Of a stretch of DNA of 64,000 nucleotides, positions 55,119 through 63,215 are shown piece after piece; position 1 is the stretch's first letter; every line of letters begins with the position of its first letter. The notes beneath the pieces were generated by a model. That model had not been told where the DNA came from, searched no databases, and worked only from the letters and a program-made list of their open reading frames with translations. This stretch comes from Palsa-892 sp035295845. Its GTDB lineage: Bacteria; Pseudomonadota; Alphaproteobacteria; Rhizobiales; Xanthobacteraceae. Both the position numbers and the translations under genes were made by a program. The DNA lies in the NCBI GenBank assembly GCA_035295845.1, contig DATGIF010000028.1, positions 62,001 through 126,000 of the forward strand, read 5' to 3'.

Positions 55119-58100
55119 ATGTTCCCGAGAGTAGCCGGCCTCATGCGTAGCGTTTCCGAGGCGATCCCAGCCTTCGCAACTTTCTTTCGCGGCGCCCGCC
55201 GGGCCCTTATCAATCCGTTGCTGATCGGATTGGTGAGCGCGCTCTTGCTCGCCGGCGCCCGTGCAGAGGAGAACTCGCCGCCGGTGCATGCGGACACGGC
55301 GGGTTTCACTGACCAGGGCTATGGCCGTCTGATCCTCACCTTCTCGGAGGAGACGAAAGCCGACGTGAAGCTCACGAACGGCATTCTGGTGGTGTCGTTC
55401 CCGCGGCCGGTCGAGGTTGCGGTCACGGGTTTGAAAGAGCGGCTCGCCGGTTATGTGCAGGCCATTCGCCGCGATCCCGATAACGGCGCGATCCGGCTTT
55501 CGCTCACCCGCACGGTGACCGTCAACGTGATGGAAGCGGGCGAGAAGCTCTTCATCGATCTTCTGCCCGAGGATTGGGCGGGGCTGCCGCCGGGCTTGCC
55601 GCAAGATGTGGTCGACGCGCTCGTCAAGCGCGCGCGTGATGCCGAGCATCGCGAGCGCATGGGCCAGGCGCTTCCTCGCAAGGTGTGGGCGCCGGTGAAG
55701 CTGCGCTACGCAGCGGCGCCGAATTTCGCGCGCTTCGCCTTCGAAATGGCAGAGCCGGTCGCGACCGCGGTCAGGCGTGACGGGCAGGAACTCAGCATCA
55801 CCTTCGGCGCGCCAGTGCAGGTCGATTTCGGCGAGGCCAAGGCGAAGTTGCCGATGAGCGTCGCGGGCTTGGACGCGCAATATGAAAATGACGAGACGGT
55901 CGTGAAGCTCGTGCTCGCGTCGGGAGCGGGGGTCCGCACTTTCCGCGATGATGCCGCCTTCACCGTCGACGTGACGCCTCCGGCGGAGACAAAACCGCAA
56001 ACCAATGAAGGCAAAGTGGAAGAGCTCGATCCCGCAAAAGAAGCCGCGGCCACGCAACCGAAAACCGATGCCGTGAAGAATGAGCTGCCGGCAGTCGAGG
56101 ACGACGCGCCGGACGCTGCGGCCAAGGACACGGCAAAGGAAGCCGCCAAGGATACGGCCGCACGCGCTTCCGAGCAGAACATCGTTCCGGTGGAAGCCGC
56201 GCCGCCGCCGATCGTGAAATCCTCGAGCGAACCGGTGCTCGTCTCGGTGTCGCGGCAATCGGGAACCACCGATCTTGTTTTCGCCTTCGGCGAGCCGGTC
56301 GCGGGCGCGCTGTTCCGGCGCGGCGAGACGATTTTCCTCGTCTTCGATACCGCGCGGCGGTTTCAAGTCGGCGAGTTGACGGGCGACGCCGCGCGCATCT
56401 TGCGCGGCATCGACCAGACTGAGCTGAAACAGGGCCGCCTGATCAAGGTCAAGCTCGACCGGGGCCGGCTCGTGAGCCTCGAATTCGATGGCTCCTCCTG
56501 GGCCGTCCATATCGGCGACACGATGAGCGTCACGACCCGCCCGCTGCCGGTGCGCCGGGTTTACGCCGCGGAAAATCGCGCGGGCCTGTTCGTGCCGCTC
56601 GCCTCGCCCACGCATGTTCATGTTTTCGACGATCCGGAAAGCGGTGACGGTCTCATCGTCGTGACGGCGGTGCCGCCGGCGCGGGGCTTCATGCGTGAGC
56701 AGGATTTTGTCGATTTCCGCGCGCTTGCCACCACGCATGGTCTCGCGCTCGTGCCGTGGGTCGACGATCTTTCGCTTGAGCTTGCCGCCGAAGGCGTGAC
56801 GATTACCCGGCCCGCAGGCCTCGCGATTTCGGAAATGAACACGGCGTTGCCGCCCTTGCCGGAGGCGAAGAAGAAGATCGCGCGCGCGCTTACGCCCTTC
56901 GACCCCGAAATCTGGAAGCTCGAGCGTGATGCAGCTTTCTACGATCGCGAGATGGAACTCGCTCGCGCCGTCGCCGAGACGCCGCTCGCGCGGCGCGGCG
57001 AGCCGCGCGTGGCGCTTGCGCGTTTCTACCTCGCCCAGGATCTGCCGTCGAACGCCCTCGGCACCCTGGACGCGGCGGCGGAGGAAGAAATTGGCGGGAA
57101 CGAAGCGGCGTTCGCGCTCCTGCACGCGCTCGCCGAGCTTGAGCTCGCGCGGCCCGATGACGCGCTTCGCGATCTCGCGAAACCCGCGCTCGCGCCATCG
57201 CCGGAGGCGGCACTCTTGCGCGGCAGCGCGATGGTGCTGACGACGCACTTCACCGAGGCGCGCGAGCAGTTCGGCGCAGGGCAAGTAGGACTGATTGCGC
57301 TGCCGATCGAATTGCAGCGCGTGGCGCTCCTCGATGGCCTTCGTGCTTCGATCGAGGTGAGCGATTTCGCGGAGGCGAGCCGCATCCGCAATGAGTTCGA
57401 GACCATCGGTATTTCGCTTGACCAGGAGCCGATGCTGGCAACGCTCTCGGCGCGGCTCGCCGAGGGAATCGGCAAGAGCGATCAGGCGGCGAGTGAATTC
57501 GCCCGCGTCGCCGTCACCGAAGACGGTCCCGCTTCGGCGGAAGCGCGGCTGCGATTGATCGAGATGCGCTACGCGTGCGGCGATCTCGATCGCGTCAAGG
57601 CGATCGAGGCGCTGGAAGTGCTGTCCTATGCCTGGCGCGGCAACGCGACCGAACTTGAGACGCTCCGGCTCTTGGCACGGCTCTATGTACAGGAAGCGCG
57701 CTATCGCGAGGCGTTCCGCGAGCTAGATGCGGCGCTTCTCAGCCACCCCAACAGTGAAATCACACGTTCCTTCCAGACCGAGATGGCGGCCGTGTTCGAG
57801 GACCTGTTCCTCTCTGACAAGGGCGCCTCGATCGAGCCGATTGACGCGCTTGCGATCTACTACGACTTCTCGAAGCTCACGCCGATCGGGCGCCGCGGCG
57901 ACGAACTGATCCGGCGGCTCGCCGACCGCCTGGTCGCGGTCGATCTTCTCGATCAAGCGGCCGAGCTCCTCGACCATCAGGTCGAATTCCGGCTTTCGGG
58001 CGCCGCCAAGGCGCAGGTCGCGACCAAGCTCGCGATGATCCACCTGATGAATAGAAAGCCTGCGGAAGCGATCCGGGTGCTTGCGTCCTCGCGCCAGCGC

Positions 58101-58622
58101 GAATTGCCGCAAGAGCTGCGCGAGCAGCGACTGCTACTTGAGGCGCGGGCGATTGCCGAGACGGGACGCCATGACGCGGCGCTCGAAATGATCGGCAATC
58201 TCGCGAGCAACGAAGCCATGCGCATGCGCGCCGACATTTTGTGGAACGCGAAGCGCTGGCGCGAGGCAGGCGAGGCGATCGAGAAGCTCCTGGGCGATCG
58301 CTGGAAGAACGAGGCGACCCTCGACGAGGTCGAGCGCGGCGACGTATTGCGGGCGGGGATTGCGTTCGCGCTCGGCAACGAGACGATCGGACTTTCGCGT
58401 CTCCGCGAGCGTTACGCGGCAAAGATGGACGGGCCGCAGCGCTCGGCGTTCGACATCGTCGCCTCCGACGGGCGCAGCAATCCAAAGTCGGTGAGCCAGG
58501 TGGCGAAGACCATGTCGGCCGCCGACAGCCTCGATCTCTTCATCAGGCTTTATCGCGCCCGCTTCCCCGACAAGCCGTTGCCGTCCGACGCGACCCCGCC
58601 GGCATCGGTTGCGACGCGCTGA
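55119..58622 (+). CDS. Large exported AMIN-like and TPR-repeat protein of the flagellar operon
   Basis: 1167 residues from ATG 55119 (TTG 55110 and ATG 55143 are alternatives; none has a good ribosome site). An N-terminal signal/membrane segment (ALINPLLIGLVSALLLAGARA) leads to an AMIN-like beta domain (YGRLILTFSEETKADVKLTNG) repeated around 160-260 and 390-460. An Ala/Lys/Thr/Glu-rich linker lies between. The last 500 residues are helical repeat, TPR-like (ARFYLAQDLPSNALGTLDAA and many similar). AMIN domains bind murein, so it may anchor motor parts to the wall. It follows motE by 67 bp. No characterised homologue is known to me. Confidence 0.75.
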   Translation: MFPRVAGLMRSVSEAIPAFATFFRGARRALINPLLIGLVSALLLAGARAEENSPPVHADTAGFTDQGYGRLILTFSEETKADVKLTNGILVVSFPRPVEVAVTGLKERLAGYVQAIRRDPDNGAIRLSLTRTVTVNVMEAGEKLFIDLLPEDWAGLPPGLPQDVVDALVKRARDAEHRERMGQALPRKVWAPVKLRYAAAPNFARFAFEMAEPVATAVRRDGQELSITFGAPVQVDFGEAKAKLPMSVAGLDAQYENDETVVKLVLASGAGVRTFRDDAAFTVDVTPPAETKPQTNEGKVEELDPAKEAAATQPKTDAVKNELPAVEDDAPDAAAKDTAKEAAKDTAARASEQNIVPVEAAPPPIVKSSSEPVLVSVSRQSGTTDLVFAFGEPVAGALFRRGETIFLVFDTARRFQVGELTGDAARILRGIDQTELKQGRLIKVKLDRGRLVSLEFDGSSWAVHIGDTMSVTTRPLPVRRVYAAENRAGLFVPLASPTHVHVFDDPESGDGLIVVTAVPPARGFMREQDFVDFRALATTHGLALVPWVDDLSLELAAEGVTITRPAGLAISEMNTALPPLPEAKKKIARALTPFDPEIWKLERDAAFYDREMELARAVAETPLARRGEPRVALARFYLAQDLPSNALGTLDAAAEEEIGGNEAAFALLHALAELELARPDDALRDLAKPALAPSPEAALLRGSAMVLTTHFTEAREQFGAGQVGLIALPIELQRVALLDGLRASIEVSDFAEASRIRNEFETIGISLDQEPMLATLSARLAEGIGKSDQAASEFARVAVTEDGPASAEARLRLIEMRYACGDLDRVKAIEALEVLSYAWRGNATELETLRLLARLYVQEARYREAFRELDAALLSHPNSEITRSFQTEMAAVFEDLFLSDKGASIEPIDALAIYYDFSKLTPIGRRGDELIRRLADRLVAVDLLDQAAELLDHQVEFRLSGAAKAQVATKLAMIHLMNRKPAEAIRVLASSRQRELPQELREQRLLLEARAIAETGRHDAALEMIGNLASNEAMRMRADILWNAKRWREAGEAIEKLLGDRWKNEATLDEVERGDVLRAGIAFALGNETIGLSRLRERYAAKMDGPQRSAFDIVASDGRSNPKSVSQVAKTMSAADSLDLFIRLYRARFPDKPLPSDATPPASVATR

Positions 58623-58743
58623 ACTTTCGCAACTTTTCTCCCGCCACGCTGATGCGCCTTTGCCTATTGAGGGCCGATCCCATCGGCGCTCTAATGGGTT
58701 GAAGCGCGAGCTCCATACGCGCCGTTGAAGGGAGGATCCGCAA

Positions 58744-59184
58744 ATGGCCGCTCAACCCGCCCGCAAAGAGCGAGATCATAACCCGCGCACCGCCGAAGAG
58801 GCGCGCGCGCTCGTTCGCCACGTTGAATCGCTATTCATGCCCTGGAATGTCGACGCGCTGATCGACGGCTTCACCGAGGATTGCGTGGTGCGCTTCGGCA
58901 CCGTTCCCGAATTCAAGGGCCGCGAGGCCTTGCGCAAATTTTTCTTGGCGCGGAGCGCGAAGCAGAAGGGTTACCGCCTGAACAAGCAGTTCCGCGCGCT
59001 CGCCGGCGACCGAATCACGAATATTTGGGACGGCGAATGGGAAGATGCCGCCAGCGGCCGGCGCATGAAGGGCTTCGGCGTGGAAGTCTGGACCATGCGC
59101 GGCGGCAAGGTCGCGGTGTGGGAAGCGGCGTTCAATACGGGACCCGCCGATCAGGCGGCGGATCTCGCGGCGGTGCTGGGTTAG
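58744..59184 (+). CDS. NTF2/SnoaL-like protein (DUF1348 type)
   Basis: 146 residues. The run LVRHVESLFMPWNVDALIDGFTEDCVVRFGTVPEFKGREALRKFF and the GFGVEVWTMRGGKVAVWEAAF end match the NTF2-like cone fold, near the DUF1348 group. No catalytic site can be named. It is squeezed between the fliL operon and the convergent fliP gene (gap of four bases to the fliP stop). Confidence 0.78.
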   Translation: MAAQPARKERDHNPRTAEEARALVRHVESLFMPWNVDALIDGFTEDCVVRFGTVPEFKGREALRKFFLARSAKQKGYRLNKQFRALAGDRITNIWDGEWEDAASGRRMKGFGVEVWTMRGGKVAVWEAAFNTGPADQAADLAAVLG

Positions 59185-59188
59185 CGGC

Positions 59189-59947
59189 CTAGCTTCCGAA
59201 GCTTTGCACCAGCGAGCCGGCGACCAGGCTCCAGCCGTCGACCAGGACGAAGAAGATCAGCTTGAACGGCAGGGAAACCACGACCGGGGGCAGCATCATC
59301 ATGCCCATCGACATCAAGACCGAGGCGATGACGAGGTCGATCACGAGGAAGGGCACGAACAGGAGAAACCCGATCTCGAAGGCGCGGCGCAATTCCGAAA
59401 TCATGAAGGCGGGCACCAGAACGCGGAGTTCCACCGCGTCGGGGCTCGCTGGCTTGTCTTCCTTTGCGAGATCCATGAAGAGCGCCAAATCCTTCTCGCG
59501 CACGTTCTTCAGCATGAAGCCGCGGAACGGCACGGCACCGCGATTGAACGCCTCCTGCGGCTGGATTTGCCCGGCGACCAAGGGCTGCACGGCTTGGCTG
59601 TAGGCCGTCTGAAACGCCGGGCCCATCACGAAGGCGGTCAGAAACAGCGCGAGCGACACGATCACGGCGTTCGGCGGCGCCGTTTGCAGGCCGATCGCCT
59701 GGCGCAAAAGCGACAGTACCACCACAATGCGCGTGAACGACGTCACCATGACGATGATGGCGGGCGCGAGCGACAAGATCGTCATCAGCGCCACAAGCTG
59801 GACGACGCGCTCGGTGAGGCCGGTGCCCGAGCCGAAATTGATGCTGATGTCCTGCGCCGCCGCGCCGTTCATGGCGGCAAAAGCGGCGAGCAACGCCACG
59901 ACCAGCGCGCCAAGGCGCGCGGAGCGGACGAGGTGCATGCGCGTCAC
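59189..59947 (-). CDS. fliP: Flagellar export gate protein FliP
   Basis: 252 residues from GTG 59947, whose start overlaps the fliO stop (GTGA). A cleavable signal peptide (about 1-32, ending AAA-QD) and four membrane helices are present, with the signature SFTRIVVVLSLLRQAIGLQTAPPNAVIVSLALFLT and PAFMISELRRAFEIGFLLFVPFLVIDLVIASVLMSMGMMMLPP. With FliQ, FliR and FlhB it forms the export gate. Transcribed with fliO. Confidence 0.95.
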   Translation of the reverse strand: MTRMHLVRSARLGALVVALLAAFAAMNGAAAQDISINFGSGTGLTERVVQLVALMTILSLAPAIIVMVTSFTRIVVVLSLLRQAIGLQTAPPNAVIVSLALFLTAFVMGPAFQTAYSQAVQPLVAGQIQPQEAFNRGAVPFRGFMLKNVREKDLALFMDLAKEDKPASPDAVELRVLVPAFMISELRRAFEIGFLLFVPFLVIDLVIASVLMSMGMMMLPPVVVSLPFKLIFFVLVDGWSLVAGSLVQSFGS

Positions 59948-60741
59948 GAAGGATTCTTCCGCTCGTTCGGACGCAACAAACTCGCCATTTCTTCCTCAAG
60001 GGAAGCGAAAACATCGTCCCCGCCTTTTTGCGCGGGGGTCGGAGCGGGCGCGGGTGCGGGTGCAGGCGGCGTAGGTGCCATCGGACGCGCCTCCGTGGCT
60101 GGACGTGTGGCGGGCGCGGGAGTGGGTGCTACGCGCGGCTCGGCTTTGGGTCTCGCGAGAGCGCTCTCGGCTGCAGGCTGGCGCAATGCCGCTTCCAGCC
60201 GTTTGGTCACATCGTCGAATTGATCTTGCCGCGCGGCGGGCGCGGGACGCGGCGCCGCAGGCGCGGGGCGTGCCGGTTCCGGCGATCGCGGTGCCGGACG
60301 CTGCAGTACCGGCCGCGCCGTGGCCGGACGGGGTTCTTCAAAGACCGGCTCGTCATAGGGCACGAGCGAGGGATCGTATTCGGGCTCAAGCTCGATCGTC
60401 GCGCGCGGCGGCGCTTGCCGCTGCATCGGCGAAGGCGCGGTGGCCGGCTGGCCGCGAACGATATTCTCTTCGACCACGACGTCGCTCGGGCCGCCGATCA
60501 GAATCAGGTGCTCGACATTGTCGCGGCGGATGAGCACGAGACGGCGGCGGGCGTCGACGACGGTCGAATCGAGCACCGCGAGCCGTGGCACGCGATTGCG
60601 GTTGCCGCCGGAATTGGAGGCGCGGGCGCTGCCGAACTGACGGATCAGCCAGGCGGTGAGCCCGATCAGGGCCAACACCAGCACGAAAGCGATGATGAAG
60701 CGCGGAGCTAAACCAAGGTCCATGCCCAAAATGTCCCTCAT
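59944..60741 (-). CDS. fliO: FliO-like flagellar export assembly protein with long Pro-rich tail
   Basis: 265 residues from the ATG at 60741 (GGGAG seven bases upstream; ATG 60723 also in frame). One membrane helix (about 13-34: RFIIAFVLVLALIGLTAWLI) is followed by a short FliO domain (LAVLDSTVVDARRRLVLIRRDNVEHLILIGGPSDVVVEENI). The remaining 150 residues are Pro/Ala/Arg-rich and end in ASLEEEMASLLRPNERK, far longer than in enteric FliO (about 120). It assists FliP assembly and is upstream of fliP with a four-base overlap. Confidence 0.85.
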   Translation of the reverse strand: MRDILGMDLGLAPRFIIAFVLVLALIGLTAWLIRQFGSARASNSGGNRNRVPRLAVLDSTVVDARRRLVLIRRDNVEHLILIGGPSDVVVEENIVRGQPATAPSPMQRQAPPRATIELEPEYDPSLVPYDEPVFEEPRPATARPVLQRPAPRSPEPARPAPAAPRPAPAARQDQFDDVTKRLEAALRQPAAESALARPKAEPRVAPTPAPATRPATEARPMAPTPPAPAPAPAPTPAQKGGDDVFASLEEEMASLLRPNERKNPS

Positions 60742-60794
60742 CCCGTTCTCCCCCACAACACCGCAATTCGCGATGCTTTCCCGCGGGCGAGGCT

Positions 60795-60809
60795 CGGCAA
60801 AAATTGCCC
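60795..60809. promoter_or_regulatory. Palindrome near fliO (FlbD/ftr-like)
   Basis: CGGCAA-AAA-TTGCCC, with one mismatch to a perfect palindrome, 54 bp before fliO and ten bases from the CtrA-like box on that side. Confidence 0.5.
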
Positions 60810-60818
60810 GCCTCACCC

Positions 60819-60833
60819 CTAATAAACCGTTAA
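60819..60833 (-). promoter_or_regulatory. CtrA-like box of fliO-fliP
   Basis: On the minus strand TTAA-N7-TTAG, one mismatch to TTAA-N7-TTAA, 78 bp before the fliO start. Confidence 0.45.
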
Positions 60834-60889
60834 GAGTGAAGACCGAATCCGCCGAAAGCGCGGCGTTTTCCGCTCTACAGCCCCGCCTG

Positions 60890-60904
60890 TTAACGCCCTC
60901 TTAA
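60890..60904 (+). promoter_or_regulatory. CtrA box of the flgB operon
   Basis: TTAA-CGCCCTC-TTAA is a full match to TTAA-N7-TTAA, with the second half extending to TTAACCAT. It lies 60 bp before flgB, the place expected for an activator near -35. Confidence 0.65.
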
Positions 60905-60913
60905 CCATAAGCC

Positions 60914-60928
60914 CGGCAGAATTTGCCG
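60914..60928. promoter_or_regulatory. Palindrome near flgB (FlbD/ftr-like)
   Basis: CGGCA-GAATT-TGCCG, ten bases after the CtrA box and 36 bp before flgB. This close position fits a repressor site, as FlbD uses at fliF in Caulobacter, rather than an upstream activator site. Confidence 0.55.
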
Positions 60929-60963
60929 ACAAAGGGCCGGGGAGCGGCCTTTCGGGGAATTCA

Positions 60964-61368
60964 ATGTCGGTCGCCGACCTGCCGCTGTTTTCGGTGTTGA
61001 AAACCCGCATGCGCTGGCTCGAAGAGCGCCAGAAGCTGATCGCCGAGAACGTCGCCAACGCCGATACACCGAACTACCGCGCGCGCGACCTCAAGCAGCT
61101 TGATTTCAACACCGAGTTGAACGCGTCGGTGCAATCGCAGCTCAAGCTCGCCGCCACGTCGCCGGCGCATATCGGCGCGCCGGTCAGCGAGGGGAGCGAA
61201 CACACGCAGATGCCGCGCGGCGGCTTCGAGACGAAGCCCTCCCGCAACGCCGTCGCGCTCGAAGAAGAGATGATGAAGGTCGCCGAGACCCAGATGGACC
61301 ATCAGACCGTGACCTCGCTCTATACGCGCGGCCTCGCGATGCTGAAAACCGCTGTTGGCAAAAGCTGA
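60964..61368 (+). CDS. flgB: Proximal rod protein FlgB
   Basis: 134 residues with the rod signature near the start (KLIAENVANADTPNYRARDLKQLDF) and a C-terminal helix (EEEMMKVAETQMDHQTVTSLYTRGLAMLKTAVG). Slightly larger than rod proteins of enterics but complete. Heads flgB-flgC-fliE-fliQ-fliR-flhB with a CtrA box and palindrome in front. Confidence 0.94.
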   Translation: MSVADLPLFSVLKTRMRWLEERQKLIAENVANADTPNYRARDLKQLDFNTELNASVQSQLKLAATSPAHIGAPVSEGSEHTQMPRGGFETKPSRNAVALEEEMMKVAETQMDHQTVTSLYTRGLAMLKTAVGKS

Positions 61369-61379
61369 GGAGGGTTGAG

Positions 61380-61790
61380 ATGGATTTCATCCGCACGCTG
61401 ATGATCGCAGCCTCGGGGCTGAAGGCGCAATCGGGCCGCATGCGGGTGATCTCCGAGAATATCGCCAACGCCGATTCGACCTCGGCGACGGCGGGCGGCG
61501 ATCCCTATCGCCGCCGCATTCCGACCTTCCATTCGAACTTCAACAGCGAATTGCAGGCAAACCTCGTGACGCTCGGCCGCGTGCAAACCGACCGGTCCGA
61601 TTTCGTAAGCCGCAATGAGCCCGGGAATCCCGCTGCCGACCCGCGCGGGATCGTCAAATACCCCAACGTCAATCCGCTGATCGAGGCGGTGGACATGCGC
61701 GAGGCGCAGCGCTCCTACGAAGCCAACCTCAACGTGATCGGCGCCACGCGCCGCATGATCTCCCGCACGCTCGATCTTCTGAAAACCTGA
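61380..61790 (+). CDS. flgC: Proximal rod protein FlgC
   Basis: 136 residues: TLMIAASGLKAQSGRMRVISENIANADST at the start and YPNVNPLIEAVDMREAQRSYEANLNVIGATRRMI at the end define FlgC. It is 11 bp after flgB. A rod protein assembled after FlgB. Confidence 0.95.
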   Translation: MDFIRTLMIAASGLKAQSGRMRVISENIANADSTSATAGGDPYRRRIPTFHSNFNSELQANLVTLGRVQTDRSDFVSRNEPGNPAADPRGIVKYPNVNPLIEAVDMREAQRSYEANLNVIGATRRMISRTLDLLKT

Positions 61791-61807
61791 AACAGGGAAT
61801 CCGACCA

Positions 61808-62113
61808 ATGCCGACACCCACCGCCGCCGCCAATGCCTATGCCGCGCTTGCGCGGCTTGTTCCGGCTTCGCCGCTTGCGCCGTCGCAGGGCGAAAATTCG
61901 GGCTTCGGCGCGCTGTTGCAGGGCGCGCTCGACAAGTTCGTGGCGCAAGGACACGAGGTCGACGCCAAGGCAACGGCGCTTGCCGCCGGCAAAGCCGACC
62001 TCATCGACGTCGTGACTGCCGTTGCCGAAAGCGAGGTCGCGGTGGGCACGCTCGTGTCGGTGCGCGACAAGGTGATTTCCGCCTACGAAGAAATCATGCG
62101 GATGCCCATCTGA
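61808..62113 (+). CDS. fliE: Basal-body protein FliE
   Basis: 101 residues. The C-terminal part (TAVAESEVAVGTLVSVRDKVISAYEEIMRMPI) is the FliE signature; FliE joins the MS ring to the rod. The N-terminal 35 residues are Ala/Pro-rich and variable. It follows flgC by 17 bp. Confidence 0.93.
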   Translation: MPTPTAAANAYAALARLVPASPLAPSQGENSGFGALLQGALDKFVAQGHEVDAKATALAAGKADLIDVVTAVAESEVAVGTLVSVRDKVISAYEEIMRMPI

Positions 62114-62152
62114 GGAATTCCTCTCCGCGAGGGGAGGGAGTGAGATGCAATC

Positions 62153-62419
62153 ATGACCGGTACCGATGTACTCGACGTTGCCCGCGACGGAATCCTCACG
62201 CTTCTGATCGTCGCGGCGCCGATGATGCTGGTGGCGCTCGTCGTGGGCGTCGCGGTCTCGCTGTTGCAGGCGGTCACGCAGATTCAGGAAATGACGCTTG
62301 TTTTCATTCCGAAAATTCTCGCGATCTTCCTCGCGCTCCTGATCGCGCTTCCCTTCATGGGGGACGCGCTGCAGGGCTACATGACGCGGATTGCCGAACG
62401 CATCATCTCGCCCGGTTAA
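62153..62419 (+). CDS. fliQ: Flagellar export gate protein FliQ
   Basis: 88 residues with two membrane helices and the motif GVAVSLLQAVTQIQEMTLVFIPKI. Part of the FliPQR export gate. It follows fliE and precedes fliR by 13 bp. Confidence 0.95.
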   Translation: MTGTDVLDVARDGILTLLIVAAPMMLVALVVGVAVSLLQAVTQIQEMTLVFIPKILAIFLALLIALPFMGDALQGYMTRIAERIISPG

Positions 62420-62432
62420 ACCGGGAGCCGGA

Positions 62433-63203
62433 ATGACCATCAATCTCAATTTTCTTCCGTCGCTCGCGGCGGTTTTTCTTTTGATGTTCGCCCGCCTCGG
62501 CACCATGGTGATGCTGATGCCGGGACTCGGCGAGCAAGGCATTCCAACGCGGGTGCGGCTCGTCACGGCGCTTTTGCTGACGCTCGTGATGCTGCCGCTG
62601 CATCAGGCCGCCTATTCGGTCGACATCACCAAGACCTTCGCGCCGCTTGTCGGCCTCTTTATCCAGGAAATGATGGTGGGTGTTGTGCTCGGCCTCACCG
62701 CGCGAGTGGCGCTTTCGGCGCTGCAGATCGCGGGCGCCACGATCGCGCAGCAATTGGGGCTTGGCTTCGTGACAAGCTTCGATCCGACGCAAGGTCAACA
62801 GGGGGTCCTGGTCGGCAACTTCCTCGCCATGCTCGGGGTTACGCTGATCTTCGCGACCGATATGCATCATATTGTGATCGCGGCGCTCGACGACAGCTAC
62901 CGGCTATTCCAGCCGGGCGCGAGCCTGCCCTCCGGCGATGTCGCCGAACTCATGCTCACGACGGTGGGCGGAGCCTTCCGGGTGGGCGTGCAGATCGCCG
63001 CCCCCTTTCTCGTCTTCGGCCTCCTGTTCAACGTGGGGCTCGGGATACTCGCGCGCTTGATGCCGCAATTGCAGGTCTTCTTTCTCGGCCTTCCCGTCTC
63101 GATCATGATCGGCTTCGCGCTGCTGACCATTCTTTCCGGCGCGCTGATGACGACCTTTCTCGGTTATATCGGCGCCGTCCTCGGCGACCTCGTCCCGCGC
63201 TGA
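62433..63203 (+). CDS. fliR: Flagellar export gate protein FliR
   Basis: 256 residues from ATG 62433 (GGGAG upstream), with about five or six membrane helices. Signatures include FARLGTMVMLMPGLGEQGIPTRVRL and the central ALQIAGATIAQQLGLGFVTSFDPTQGQQ. It completes the export gate with FliP, FliQ and FlhB. Confidence 0.94.
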   Translation: MTINLNFLPSLAAVFLLMFARLGTMVMLMPGLGEQGIPTRVRLVTALLLTLVMLPLHQAAYSVDITKTFAPLVGLFIQEMMVGVVLGLTARVALSALQIAGATIAQQLGLGFVTSFDPTQGQQGVLVGNFLAMLGVTLIFATDMHHIVIAALDDSYRLFQPGASLPSGDVAELMLTTVGGAFRVGVQIAAPFLVFGLLFNVGLGILARLMPQLQVFFLGLPVSIMIGFALLTILSGALMTTFLGYIGAVLGDLVPR

Positions 63204-63215
63204 CGGAGCATTGCC

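Noticed and set aside
60914..60928. Reading the palindrome upstream of flgB as a sigma-54 promoter (GGCAG...TTTGC)
   Set aside because: The GG and GC doublets are eight bases apart instead of ten, which sigma-54 does not tolerate; symmetry marks it as a protein-binding palindrome.
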